A stretch of 64,000 nucleotides of DNA from Eonycteris spelaea (GCA_003508835.1 PUFA01000003.1:10269501-10333500); one strand, 5' to 3'; counted from the stretch's first letter, positions 47,976-59,600 are shown. The notes: a model not told the origin generated them from the sequence alone. Numbers and translations are program-made.

Positions 47976-49201
47976 AAGCCTGCAACTGAAGGACAATGGG
48001 ACAAAAGAGTTAAAGATCTTGACAGAATTGGTGGATTCATGAGGACTGAAGGCAAGAAGGAGCCGGTGGCATTTAGAAAGCAGAGAATGGGCACTATGGG
48101 ATTGCAGAAACGTTACGGTGGGGAGGAGCGGAATGAGAGATTTGGATGAAAGGGGGCTTGTGGTCAGGAGGTAGGAAGTTTGAAAGCAAGATTTTCAAGG
48201 TGGGTTGGTTTTGTATGATGATGAGGTTCAGCATGTGAGGGGCTGAAGTGAAAAAAAGGAGCCTACAGTGCCTTGGGCAAGTAATTCATGTGGACAGTGA
48301 CAGAAATCAGATGTTGCCAGGACTTAGAGGCCAAAGGAGGGTAATGATTCAATTATCAAAATCTGTACTTGTTTAGCTTCAAGGGCAAAATCCAGGTTAA
48401 AATGAGAACATATTATCTTCCATTAGTAAAATGCCAGAAATATTGAATCAAAAGTATTGAATCCAGGTGTTAAAATTGTCATAGGTACAGCTTGCTCGCT
48501 TTCTCTTCAACTCTGCTTTTCTGGATTTGGCTTTACTCACACACACCCTTCCTCTACTAGAAGTTGTAGGCAGCTCCAGACTTAAGGTGTCCTTACAGCT
48601 GCTTATTCCTGAAGCCACTGGGAGAAATCCCAGGGGTGACATGGATTGACTCCATCTGGACCAGGCATCCACCCTTAAAGTGGAGGTAGATCAGCCCCCT
48701 GAATCCCTGAATCACATTCGCTGGAACTGAGGGAGTGCTTGCAAAAACCACATGTCCATCATAGAAGTTAGTGCTGGGTTGGCCTGACCATCAGTGGTTT
48801 CTAACCAGGGGGGGCTCAGTGAAGAGGTGAGGGTTCTGCTTGTTGCAGAAGCTAAGCATTGCTGAGAACACTCATGCATGGTTCAGTGTGGAGGAGGAAA
48901 ACCACATAGGAGTCCTGCCCAAGGCCAGAGCTGTTCTGAATCTCATGTGGGGAGCAGGGTCGCAACATCCAGCCAACTTGACAAAGAAATTTGGCCTGTG
49001 CTGGGTTACTGCATCTCCACCCCACATTTAAATTTCCTCATCTCAGAACTGTCTTTCTCTCTCCTAACAGACTGAATGTGCTCTTTTCATTTCAGCCAGC
49101 TGGAGATTTTTTTGGCCTCACCTTCCTGTTTGTCTGTAATGCTTATCTCGCTTCTCCATCTTGTCTCTGTGTGCATTTCTCTTTTCCTGGCCTCGTCTCA
49201 G

Positions 49202-49304
49202 GGATGAGGAGGAGGAGGAGGTGGAGGAGGAAGAGGAGCAGCCAGTCACGGAGCCCAATTCAGAGGAAGAGAGAGAGGATGATGCCCCCTCGGGGCAAGG
49301 ACAG
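49202..49304 (+). CDS. FHOD3: FHOD3 exon E (glutamate-rich cassette exon; frame problem)
   Basis: The acceptor is strong (cttttcctggcctcgtctcag); the donor GTACCG is weak. With the AA of exon D, the first G completes Lys, then the exon reads DEEEEEVEEEEEQPVTEP, NSEEEREDDAPSGQGQ. I recall an equivalent acidic insert in the long human FHOD3 isoform, where it is an alternatively spliced exon. The exon is 103 nt, so it ends in phase 0, whereas exons F and G both need two carried bases. Joined at the obvious sites, exon F is read in a frame that stops at 52374. A one-base excess in the C5 run near 49293 (or a two-base loss nearby) would explain this. Possible readings: a true frameshift, an assembly error, or use of other splice sites. 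Confidence 0.82.
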
Positions 49305-52073
49305 GTACCGAGGGCTGGACCCTCTCAGGCACCACTAAAAGCCTGAGGCTCCTTCCTAATGGATAGTTTGTATTGCCTGTCAGTAGTCTCTCCCCTTCCT
49401 CACTAGCTCCCATTGGCAAACCTTTACTGACCCTGTACACAGAGCCACAGAGCGATTAGTTCTGTAGAAATCACTGAGCACTTTTTCATTAGAGAACTGT
49501 ATTTTTCATTCAAATGCTGCCTTCCTAACCACGCTTTATGGAAGACTCACCAAATTGGTTTCCTTTCCTGTTCCCACCCTCATTAAATGCTTTGGCTCAG
49601 TCAGGTTGATGGTGACTGAAAAGATGTTCACCTCTGCTTGGAAAATTTTAACGCTTTCAGTACTGTAATAAGAATAATTACATATGTTTCCTTCTTCATA
49701 CTAATTTTACCAGTACAATATTAGCTAAAATGTGTATAACTACTATGTAAATGATGCAAATTTGATCCAAATGGACAGGAACACTTTTCACCTCATCCAG
49801 CATAGAAAAATTCCCCAGTGTTTATTTTCATGCACAGAACAACTAACATAGCTCTAGGACCCTTTGGGGAGTTTACTGTCTTCTAATCACCTCTCAAAGG
49901 TATATATTTTTTTCTGTCTTCAGGCAAGATCAACAGACACAGGCATCTTGCAGATATTTTTAAATCTTGTAAATATTTTCCCAAAATAATGTCTGTATGA
50001 AAGATAAAAATTTTTCATGGGTAATTGTTGGTATTGTTGAATATCACTTCCTGATATTCAAAAATAATTCTCAGTTGGTTTCCTTCACTTAATTGATTAT
50101 ATTGCAAATTGACATTTTTACTGTTAATTTTTCTACAAGTAAGGAAAATCAAAAGGATTTTGGATGAAGTAGGGTAAATCTTTATCTTACCAACTTCAAA
50201 GTCAGTGTGATTCTTTGCTGCTGCAGCCTTGTTCTCTAGGCCACCAGCACACATAAAAGTTCTCAAATAGGCCCTTTGACAACCTGAGAGACCCACCATT
50301 CCCAGGGGTCACGGAATCCACTCGGAACTGACAAACTAATGATTGTTTCCTGCCTTTGGAAATGTCCGGGAAGAAGCTGGCAGGGTATGGAGAGAGGAAA
50401 GGAATGGCCTGGTGACAGAGAATGAGCCACACTTCAGAATGAGAGAATGAGAAAGGTTGGCATTCACCGGAGCCCCTCACCCATGCTGAGAGCCCAGCTT
50501 GGGGATGGTGACTTTTTAATTAGAGAAGATCTGGGGAGGGAGGAGGGTTATTTGATGGTTCCACCTTAGGCTGAAAATTAGCCACAGGAAATTATGTAGA
50601 GCCTCAATCAATACATTGGTATGGTTCCATATGTGCTTAAATGTGCATGTTTTGTTCCCCCACACAAACCCTTCGACTCTCAGCGACTCACACACACAGT
50701 TCAGCACCTATGGCCTAGATGGAAGAGTCTGGCCAGAATGGGCCATTTTCACAGGCACCCTACTGACGTCGTGCCACCTTTACATAGGATTGTTGTTCAC
50801 ATAGGTGGATGGTTGTTATCCATCTTCGACTACACGACTGATGCTGGAGGGCATCTTTGATCATAGACTGCAGTCAGGTTTTTCAGTTTTAGGAAACAAA
50901 GGTGTGTTTATATATTAAACATCAGGGCTTGATTTTGACTGTACCTAAAACATTCATTGACATTGATCTGGATGTTATTTGTTCCTTGATGTAAACCTAT
51001 TAAAGTGGTAGGAAAGAGTCCACTTAGTCCTGTGGGTTTGTGTCCTCCACTGCTTCCGCTTCCTGCTGGATGCTTCTTTGTGTGTGCCCACCATGCATAT
51101 CCACCACATGTGCCTGCCATGTGCACCCACCATGTGTGCCAGGCCCGCTGTGAGCACATCAGTGTGGTCCCATGTCATCTTCCCGTTGGGCCAGAGAAAA
51201 ACAGTATACCCATGCCCTTATATGCAGATGGAGCTCTAAATCTAAGGTACGAAAAGACAACAACTCACATGCTTTTCCCAAATGGGCATGGCTGGGAGTC
51301 AGGTTCTCTGGGAGAGGGACCATGGTTTTGAAAAATGCGGAATTTAACATAAATTCTCAGGTTATAAAGGCATGCTTCGGAATATCTAAGTGGTCCGAAG
51401 GTGGGACATTTTTCTAGCTGTGACTGCGGCAGAATGAGGCCGGCCTGCAGGGGTCTACATGTCTAGGGCCTAGAAGGAGAGGAGGCCCTGCGGAAAGGTG
51501 ACATAGGCAAAATGAGTCTTCATTATGCAGCCCCTCCTTCCTGGCTCATTGCATTCCTTGCTGGCATCTCTTCTCCTTTTTTCTAATCCATACCTGCTTT
51601 CAAGAAAGGACTGAAAGTGGTGACTACGGTGTAGGGCTGGGGGATACCGCTTCCTCCAGGCTGGGATTTTTAGGAAGAGGACCGATATACTCTGTTTGAC
51701 CAAGTTCAAATTGTGGAGATTCTGGTGCTAACAAAACCAGTGGAGAGAAACTTGGGAGGCTAAAGGGTGGGTACAGAAGAGCTTTTGGGGATCTATTAAA
51801 TCCTCTCACAAAGACCTCTGAATGCCCAGAGGCCAGATAGGTCTTACTTCCGAGACTGGCAAACCCAGGCCTCCAGGATTATTGGGCAAACCAAAGCTTC
51901 TGGTGATGGGTTTTTATGTTGCGGTTCAGGAAGCACAGCTGGGTCCTGAAGTAAGTGGCCATAACAGTAATGGGTTTTTACACGTCTTTTCTTCTTTCCT
52001 AACCTTTGCTCCTTCTCTCCTGAATCTCTTTTCTCCCCCATCCTTCCCTTCCCTTGAACTCTACTCCCTGAAG
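49305..52073 (+). other. FHOD3: Intron between exons E and F
   Basis: I found no repeat I can name in this 2.8-kb intron. It includes an imperfect run of CACCATGTG-like units at about 51087-51140 and a pyrimidine-rich stretch before exon F. The lack of recognisable insertions could reflect constraint around the two cassette exons, but that is inference. Confidence 0.6.
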
Positions 52074-52433
52074 GGCCAGCAGCGAGGCCAGCCCTGCCTC
52101 AGAGCAGAGCCCTACAGGACGGGAAGCTGCTCCGGAGAGCCCAGCTCACCCCAGTGCCTCCAGTGCCACCTCGCAGGGGAAGCAGCTCCTGGCCAGCACT
52201 GCAGCGGGGAGCCCCTTGTGCAGTGGGTCCTCCGGCCCTGCCCTGCTGCCACCCCCTGCCCCTGCCTCGACCTCTCGGCCCTCCTCCACCACACCTGGCC
52301 TCCTGAAGCCATCTCCGACCATAGAAAAACTGCCCTACGTGCCCCACAGCCCCTTCCACCTCTTCTCCTATGACTTTGAGGATTCGCCCTTATCCACCAA
52401 AGAAAAGGAAGGCGAGGCCCAGAAGGAAAGCAG
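52074..52433 (+). CDS. FHOD3: FHOD3 exon F (Ser/Pro/Ala-rich cassette exon)
   Basis: The recognisable frame starts with G completing a codon, then ASSEASPASEQSPTGREAAP, later LKPSPTIEKLPYVPHSPFHL, FSYDFEDSPLSTKEK and ESR. The C-terminal part matches what I remember of the long FHOD3 isoform; the N-terminal part is low-complexity and looks fast-evolving and disordered. The exon is 360 nt, phase 2 to phase 2, so it can be skipped or included after exon D without changing frame. The final AG plus A of exon G gives Arg before YNNF. The acceptor (tctactccctgaag) is weak, and further AGs follow at 52079, 52082 and 52086; the donor is GTAGAT. In the frame inherited from exon E, a stop is met at 52374-52376. 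Confidence 0.87.
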
Positions 52434-53334
52434 GTAGATCCGGCCTGTGTGAGGTTAACCCGGGGAAGGCGACACAGCCTCTTAACTGCATTGTTTGGCT
52501 TGTCTTCTGTGTGTTTGTGTGGCTTCTTGTTAGGGCAGAGGCAGTTGTGCTGTAAACCAACTCCCTAACCACTGACTAAATACTTCCTGGTATTTAGGTA
52601 AGATACGGAAGAAAATGTCATCTGCTTGAATTAAGCAGATGCTCTTTTGTTCTAATACAATTACTAAAAATGGATTTTAAATGTACAGTTTTAAAAATAT
52701 GCATGGTCTAACACAATCTGTACATCTCACACCCATCCACCTGGCACAGGGTCTTAATTGACCTGCAGAATGCTGCGAAGTGCTTAGTCATCTTCCCGTG
52801 CAATGTTTTGAGTGGGGCTTCTCTTCCTTTAACAGTTGCTCTGATTCTCTCCATTTGAGCACATATTCTGCCTCTGAGCCTTACAACTTTCGGTCTTTCT
52901 CTTCTAATAGGTGGGTGTCTTTATTTTCTTTCTCTTTTCTATAGCTTTTGGGTTTTATTCTAATGTATACATTTTTCTTTCAGAGATAACTCATAACTTC
53001 CCGTGAGATGGCAAATAATTGCAGTTTGAGTCACTTCGTGGGCACTAATACAATTACGTTATTTAAAGCGTGAACACTTTGATAATTCTTACAAAAATTG
53101 GAAGGATGAGTAGAGGGAGGGAAGTGTGTAAATCAAGACTGTACAGGGATTTCTCAGCAGAGCTTGTTGGCCTGCCTGTATGCCTGCCCTTCTAATCCTG
53201 CCTGGATTAAAACTTCTGCAGAGCTGGGAATGGGGAACAGAGGGTTGTATATTTTGAGCAATCAATTGTACAAAATCAATAATTGATAATACCGATGACT
53301 ACTCCCATCTTAGAATTATGAAAATAGCTATAAC

Positions 53335-53485
53335 ATTTATCAAATATTTATTAAGAGGCAGGCCCTGTACTTTCTATGAAATTAGTACATTAGTGTATGA
53401 CTTAACCCTTATGGGGTAGATTCCATTACTTGCCCTTATTTTCAGTGAGGAAACTGAGGCTCAGAGAGGCTAGGTAAGTGGACAG
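53335..53485 (-). repeat. MIR SINE, antisense
   Basis: The text 'catttatcaaatatttattaagaggcaggccctgtactttctatg' and 'gaggaaactgaggctcagagaggctaggtaagtgg' is reverse-complement MIR. Confidence 0.78.
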
Positions 53486-55723
53486 TGGTTTCCACCCCAA
53501 ACAGCCTTCTCTAAGCCTGATCCTAACCTGTATGTTGTAGAGTCCTCTTCTTTTTAGGTAGTCTGTTGTTCTCTCTCCTTTGTGGGTTTGTGTACACGAT
53601 AACTCCCAATACCAGGCTGCTCCCTGCCAGGAGTTTGTTATTCAGGCGAGTCCTTGTCAGCAAGATGCTTTTATTGGCATCTTCTTGGGGGTATCCTCAG
53701 CCTGAGTGCCCAGCAAGAGGTTATACCTCATTGTGAATGAAGCCTTACAAGACCTGGGCCTGGAGGGCAGCTCTTTCATACCACAAAAGTGGCCAGTCAC
53801 TATTGATATAAGATGTTCATCTGATAAGTGGAAGAATTAATTTAGAAGTGTGGTCATCAGCCTTTTTCGCTAACATACAACCTAAAAGAATTTTGAAACT
53901 TCCTCAAAGTGGTCTCTCTAGTTTTTTTTTTAACATAAGTTTAAATAATTGTAAAGGATGTAATTTTATCTATTGTATATGTGCTTTAAATTTATTTTTG
54001 TCAAAACCTTGGCGCTTCAGATTTAACTGATGAAACACCTACATATGCCTAATTGTCAAAGTCAGTCTCAAAAGAGACCTAATTTCTGTCTGAAAATGTC
54101 TGACTTCATGTTTCAATCCAGATAAGTTAATAAGCATCGCTGTAACAAACATCTCACTTCTGAGGATTGACAGACAGCTAGGTGGTTGAGTAGGTAGAGA
54201 CAATGCCTGAAGCGTGGCTCTGAGTTTGTCCCTGGATAAATAAAGCACCACCTTCTCCTTCCTGAACCCATTGTCCATTTGCCCCAAGAACGCTCTCTGT
54301 TGTCACTTGCAGCTGCAGCATTTACCCCAAGATAATTTGCAAATTGCAGGCCTAAACTTACCCCCAAAGTTTGCCACAAAATATCTCGCTTTTATTATTT
54401 TCACATCACTCTAGTATATTGATAGTCTTTGGAAACAAATGACATCATTCTATTTTATAGCATTCTGTTTTTAGTGGTGATATTTCCATTTACAAAATAT
54501 AGTAGTTCTTCATCACTGAAAATGTCAAATCCTAGAAAATGTAGCATTCCTACACATGATGTTAACATCGTTCTCCAACAGTTTCTAGCTGAAGTTTCAT
54601 TTGATGAATCCAATTTATGTATGCATTTCTGTTACATTAGGATTAGAGACAAGTTCTGTTTAGAAATAACTCCAAGAACAGTTTTTATATTTTATTTTCA
54701 CATTGAAAACCAGTCAGATTTCCTTCAGCCTCAAAGAACGTGTTTATATAAAGTTATATTAAAGCTGGCAGTGAGCTGCACTTTTCTAAATGGAAATGGG
54801 TTAGGAAATTTTCTCAGGAGTGAAGCGTTCCCATATTATTCCTTGGCCTAGCACCCCGAGATGTTACAGCTCAAAGCAGTGCCCCACACTGAATCAGCCT
54901 GGGTGAGAAGGTTCCTTTTTTTCTTTCTTTCTTCTTTTTTTTTTTTTTCTAAAAGTGGAAGACAGTTGTGAAAGGGGAGGCAAGAAAGGAGACCCTGGGA
55001 CGACCCTGGGAAAATCCATTCTAAGAAAGAGCAGATGTGGAACCTGAGGATCTGACAAACGCATGTCCTGTTCCCTGGCTTTGTACACCTCCAGGAGTAT
55101 GTGGACTCCTGTTGAACATCTCCAAACTACAAGTTCTCTACCAGTCTCTTCCAGGTTTATAATTCTGGAATTGCTATGATCTTCCCTACAGTTTTTTTAG
55201 GACTGTCTCCAACATGGCCCTTATGCCCTCCAAGAACAATATCTATATACAAGTTAAAAGCTGTGCATTTAACTGGAATAAAACTACCTCGGTAACCTCA
55301 TCTTCCCCAGGAGGCTGGTGTTAGCCCATAATGGTGATCTGGGACTTTCTGATAATGGTCTCACAGCTTCTGATGGAGTTCTCCTGAGACCTAGGTCCCT
55401 CCCACTTGGTCTCCAAGCTTCACTACTACTTACAGCCTTGGGGGATGGGAGCAGTAGAAATATAAATTGTTGAAATAGATATACATGTAAACTGAGGAAA
55501 ATAGCCACATGTTTGTGAAGATTGACTTAGATTTAACTGAGAGGAGTTTATAATTTTTTAACTATTTGACAGGAATTTGAATACTGTATAAATATTGTTC
55601 TCGTTAATTTTCTATTGGTCACTTGTGTTTTTTGTGGATCTGTCTGGCTGCAGATTTGACAGGTCAGTGGATGACAGCAATTGAATGGGTTATAACAGAC
55701 CAACTAGTTAGTCATGAGAAAGA

Positions 55724-55748
55724 ATAATGATAATAATAATAATAATAA
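55724..55748 (+). repeat. (AAT)n microsatellite
   Basis: About seven consecutive AAT units follow 'aataatgat'. Confidence 0.85.
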
Positions 55749-56579
55749 ACTGAACAATAAATGAGTGAATTGTATGATTCAGTTAGTTTGGCTGAAAATG
55801 AGAAGCAAAACTGGACAGACTGAAGTATTTGAATTAATTGTTGAGACATTAGAAAAACCAAAGGAAGTATAAATGCATTATGCTTGTTTTATTTCCAAAA
55901 TGTCATTTAAACATAATTTTAGTAAAGTGATCCTGTTAAAACATTCTACAAGATGCCCGCCTTTGGTCGGAAGGGGATTGTTTGAGTTGCAGCTGGGTGG
56001 TGGTGCAGGGCTGAAGCTTGAGCCCAGCGGCCTTATCTCCTGGAGGACTCAGCCCCTGGTGGCAGCCTTCTTTCCCGCCTGCTCTACGGCACTTGCTGCC
56101 TTGCTTCTCTCCCTCTTCTTCGCCCCTGGGCTTTTTAATTCCTTCTGTGCTTGTTTCTCTGTACATCCTTTGCTTTTCTGCCTTCTCCATGATTGGTGGG
56201 TAGAGTGTCCTCTTGAAAAATCAAACCAACACTCAGAGAAGCAATTAACTTGCTGGACATGTAGAATGTTGAGGTTTTAAAGAGAAGAGAAAATAAATGT
56301 CAGAAACCAAGTGTCATGAAGGTGGTAATTCACAGAGGAGGAGGATGGAGCAATGTCATGCGATCTGAGCCCCCATCTGCCTGGTGGAGGGCCTGGTACT
56401 GAGCACAGGCTTGACATGTGGTACCAAAGAAAAGAATCAGAGCCACAGCCCAGCACTCAAGACTTAGAAATACAGGATAGGTTTTGAGAAAAATTAATAT
56501 TTCATTTCTTGTCATAATAATGTAATTTAAAATGGATGATCTGTTTTTACACTTTTTCCTACACATAATTTTTAACCTT

Positions 56580-56734
56580 TAAGAACGTATTTATATGGTT
56601 TTGATTAAACAGTGTGTATTACATCCTAATGTTTTTATGCAACATATATATATGTATATGTGTGTATGTATGTAGGTATGTGTATATATATAGAGCACAT
56701 ATATATATATGTGTATATATATATATATATTGTG

Positions 56735-56768
<34 letters not shown>

Positions 56769-57110
56769 TATATAAATATTTTCCATGTCATCACTTATGA
56801 AATTGGCAAACCTTTCTAATGGTTGCATGATATTCTGTTGAGGAATAATATACTTGCCTAGCCATTCTTGCATTGTTACCCGATTGGGCAGTTTCCAGTT
56901 TTTCACTGTGATCTCAATAATATTTCAGTGAGTATCCTCCTGCATGACATTTTCAGTATATAAATAACCATAAGGTTATGATAACTTGCCCAAAGTAAAT
57001 TTACTCTGTCAAAGGATATCTACATTGTGAGGTCAAATTGCTTCCCAGAATGGTTAGTACTGATTTCTGTTGATGAGAGTTTGGACTGGATTCTCTGTAT
57101 GCAGGAAGGT
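56580..57110 (-). repeat. Old L1 (L1ME-like) fragment, antisense, with internal TA/TG tract
   Basis: The text 'ttccatgtcatcacttatgaaattggcaaacctttctaatggttgcatgatattctgttga', 'attgggcagtttccagtttttcactgtgatc' and 'gtcaaaggatatctacattgtgaggtcaaattgcttcccagaatgg' is the antisense L1ME 3' region. A (TA)n/(TG)n stretch of about 130 bp occupies 56643-56775. Confidence 0.72.
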
Positions 57111-58050
57111 CTTTGTGCACTTATATCGCAATGACCCTTGAGGTCTCATGTGCTGAAATACGATGTCCCTAACTAGTTCAGGGGAAGAGGACGGTCCTGC
57201 TCTGTGGAGGAGCAGATAGAGAGGCGAAGCTCTCTAAAGCTTGTTATCTGTAACCACCCCCATCCACGGGCTTCAAATAATGATTTGTTTTCTGGGAATG
57301 CATGGAGAGATGATAGCTAAATACCACTGGTAAAGGACATCTATTCTGAAAAACAAAGAAAATTCTAGAATTTCACAAATTCTGAAACTTGTCAGAGATG
57401 ACTGGGAAACAATAAAAGTCCATTAAACCTAGTGGCTCTAATTTTGATTCTGGGAAAATAGTGGATGAAAAAATGGATACACACACCTCTGAGCAACACG
57501 ATGGTCCAGAAGGCCTGGGGACTTTTTCTCCTTGATCACTAGCCACACAATGAGATACTGTTTAATGAATGAAGTTGATTCAGAAATACCTAAAGCAGAA
57601 TTTTAAATAAAATGTATCTTTAGCTAATCATCTGGCATTTTCTGCAGATCTTTGATGGATTTAATGCTAATTGTACCACCAGGAAAGAAAAGTCTTCATG
57701 ATTCAAATGGAAATAATATGGATTCTTAATTTATGATAGCAAATAGTTTTACTGTACATTTTAAAAGACAGGAAATATGAGAGTTTTATTTAAACCCTTT
57801 GTTGTAAATCCTACTGCCTAATCATTTTGGACTTTGGGAAACCTCTCTAATGAGAAATAATCAAAACAAAGCAGTCAGTAAATTTCTTTAAGTTAGAGCA
57901 ATCACTAACAATGTTAGCATTTGCAGACTTTTTCTTACAAAAATTAAGATAGTTTGCCAAATGTTACTCATTTACTGATTCGTACTCATTTCTCTGTCTC
58001 CGCCCTCCCGCCCCCCTCCGGCCCCCACCTTAAACCTCTGCATTCTTTAG

Positions 58051-58164
58051 ATACAACAACTTTGGCAACAGCTCTTATCACTCCTCAAGACCCTCATGTG
58101 GATCTACTGTGCCCGCCACTTCCACGACATCTCTTCCATCCCCACAGGAAGCCAGGCTGGAAAG
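58051..58164 (+). CDS. FHOD3: FHOD3 exon G (linker before the coiled coil)
   Basis: The acceptor is tgcattctttag and the donor is GTGGGT. The exon is 114 nt. The first A completes Lys (after exon D) or Arg (after exon F), then 37 codons read YNNFGNNSYHSSRPSCGSTV and PATSTTSLPSPQEARLE, ending with AG of the next codon. In the full protein this Ser/Thr/Pro-rich linker is followed by the RQHQESLAAERERRR-type coiled coil, which I do not find before the window's end. The 5' match YNNFGNNSYHSSRP is very close to remembered mammalian FHOD3. If preceded by exon E with its present length, the exon is read out of frame, though without a stop inside it. Confidence 0.92.
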
Positions 58165-58779
58165 GTGGGTTTTATAAGAAGCATGTGACAGCTTCACTGT
58201 CCTTAAATGACAGGAGTCAGTTTGGCTAAGGGTGCCTAAAGGAAAAGTATAAGTCAAAAAAGTACAATTGAAATATTTTCCTTTACAGAATATAGTTCAA
58301 AGGCAAGAATATTTTCTTTCTCTTACACCACTTAGTAATATTTTATTAAAGATATTTTGTTATTATTGTCTCATCTCCCTACCCACTTTCAATGGAAAGT
58401 ATAAAAATTTTTTCTAAAACATTTCAATGCAAATGTTTTGGTTCACTCCTCAAAACTGTTCTAGATTTAGTGTAAGCTCTGAAATTTGTCTTGTACATAT
58501 TGTTTTTCACCTTTAAATGATTAATTCCATGTAAATGAGGAGACAGTGGGCCCATTAAGGTGTTATATAAGTAAGCCAGGACCAACCAGAAGAGAAAAGA
58601 ATTGTATGGGTCCTTGGGAGGAATTTAACTTGGCAAGAGAATTAGACCACCAGAAATTAACTGATTATTACTCCTAGAAGTGAGTGATTGCACAAGGATG
58701 TGTTTACAAGGAAAGTTAAGACCTGTAATTTTAGAACAGTTAAAAACAATTACCCTTAAATGGCAAGGATGCTGAGTTA

Positions 58780-58935
58780 GAGAATACTGGCTAGGGTTCC
58801 AAACTCACTCACTGGGAAGTTATTTCATCCCCGAGGGTAAAATACCTATTATGCCAACTCTACCTTGGAGGGTGGTTTTAATGAGTACTTTTGAAAAAGT
58901 ACACATAAAGTGCTGTGTGAACCCCATCGTGTGGG
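58780..58935 (+). repeat. MIR SINE fragment
   Basis: The text 'gggaagttatttcatccccgagggtaaaatacctattatgccaactctaccttggagggtggttttaatgagtac' and 'acataaagtgctgtgtgaacc' fits the MIR 3' half in sense orientation. Confidence 0.65.
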
Positions 58936-59514
58936 TCCAGTGGGAAGTGGCAATGTATGAGGATGGAGTATAAATTCTAGTAGCTTGTGATTTATCAGAA
59001 ATCTAAACATGAGCAATTAAACCCCAGATTTAAACCCCAGATTTAAAACAAATTTGACTTGTATTCTTTATTCTGATCCTCTTCTGTGTATTGAAAAGTG
59101 TGTTTTGCTCAGTGCTGCTGGCAATTAGAGATTCAGTCAGGAGTTAGAGCAGGCAAGACCTTACAGCCCCAGGAAGAAGGGCAATCCAGTGGGAGTTGTG
59201 CGGTCATACATCATCATTAATTTCTAAGATGGCATGTAAGTCCTGCGGTGTCAGACTCTCAAGACCATGGCCCAGCATGGCCCTGGGCTAGACATATTCA
59301 GGCTGAAGTCTTAATAATGAGGTAACAAGGTGATTACCCTGAAGACACCCTCTGTCTTTCATCCTAGGGTACCTCTTTTTGGGATCAGCTGAGGTTGCCT
59401 GTGCTACCAGAGAGGTCACCAATAAAGAGGATCCTTGTCATATGGGATGTGAGATTTGAGGCCAAAGTGAATATTAGAATATTAGAGTCCATTACATCAC
59501 GTGTCTGACACCTA

Positions 59515-59600
59515 CTTGGCTGCCAGCTCCTCCGGAGTGGGAATCAGGCCCTATTCATGGCTGCGTCCTCCACGATACCTGGGGCTTGGCCATGGCCATG
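59515..59600 (+). repeat. L2 LINE 3' terminus, sense
   Basis: The text 'ccagctcctccggagtgggaatcaggccctattcatggctgcgtcctccacgatacctggggcttgg' matches the L2 end (agctccttgagggcagggac..cttattcatctctgtatccccagtgc). Confidence 0.55.

Larger units (their letters stand above)
30322..49201 (+). other. FHOD3: Intron between exons D and E (18.9 kb)
   Basis: This is the largest intron in the window. It holds the AT palindrome (30860-30917), MIRs near 32800, 36215, 37385, 40462, 44990 and 47215, a Charlie-type hAT element (34032-34355), MER20-type elements (34727-34942 and about 45705-45820), L1M pieces (36480-37260, 41860-42195, 45965-46230, 47630-47975), L2 pieces (38930-39320, 42205-42600, 45580-45700), a MER5A piece (42643-42760) and the G-quadruplex motif (41336-41358). 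I see nothing definite in 30920-32795, 32965-34030, 34945-36210, 37505-38925, 39325-40460, 42765-44985, 46235-47210 or 47980-49200. Confidence 0.75.
52434..58050 (+). other. FHOD3: Intron between exons F and G
   Basis: This 5.6-kb intron holds an antisense MIR (53335-53485), a T15 run near 54935, an (AAT)n run (55724-55748) and an antisense L1 with an internal TA/TG tract (56580-57110). The other stretches (52440-53330, 53490-54930, 55750-56575, 57115-58050) show nothing I can name, apart from a C-rich polypyrimidine stretch just upstream of exon G. Confidence 0.7.

Noticed and set aside
51087..51140. CACCATGTG-like units as a possible tandem repeat
   Set aside because: Units differ in length and sequence and no constant period can be set. 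Too weak to call as a minisatellite.
51822..52373. Open frame of 183 codons across the intron E-F and exon F
   Set aside because: It reads exon F in the non-recognisable frame and continues into intron. The FHOD3 frame is the one ending …AQKES plus AG of the next codon.
59023..59047. Duplicated 'accccagattta' as a target duplication
   Set aside because: The two copies are directly adjacent with no element between them. This is simple slippage.
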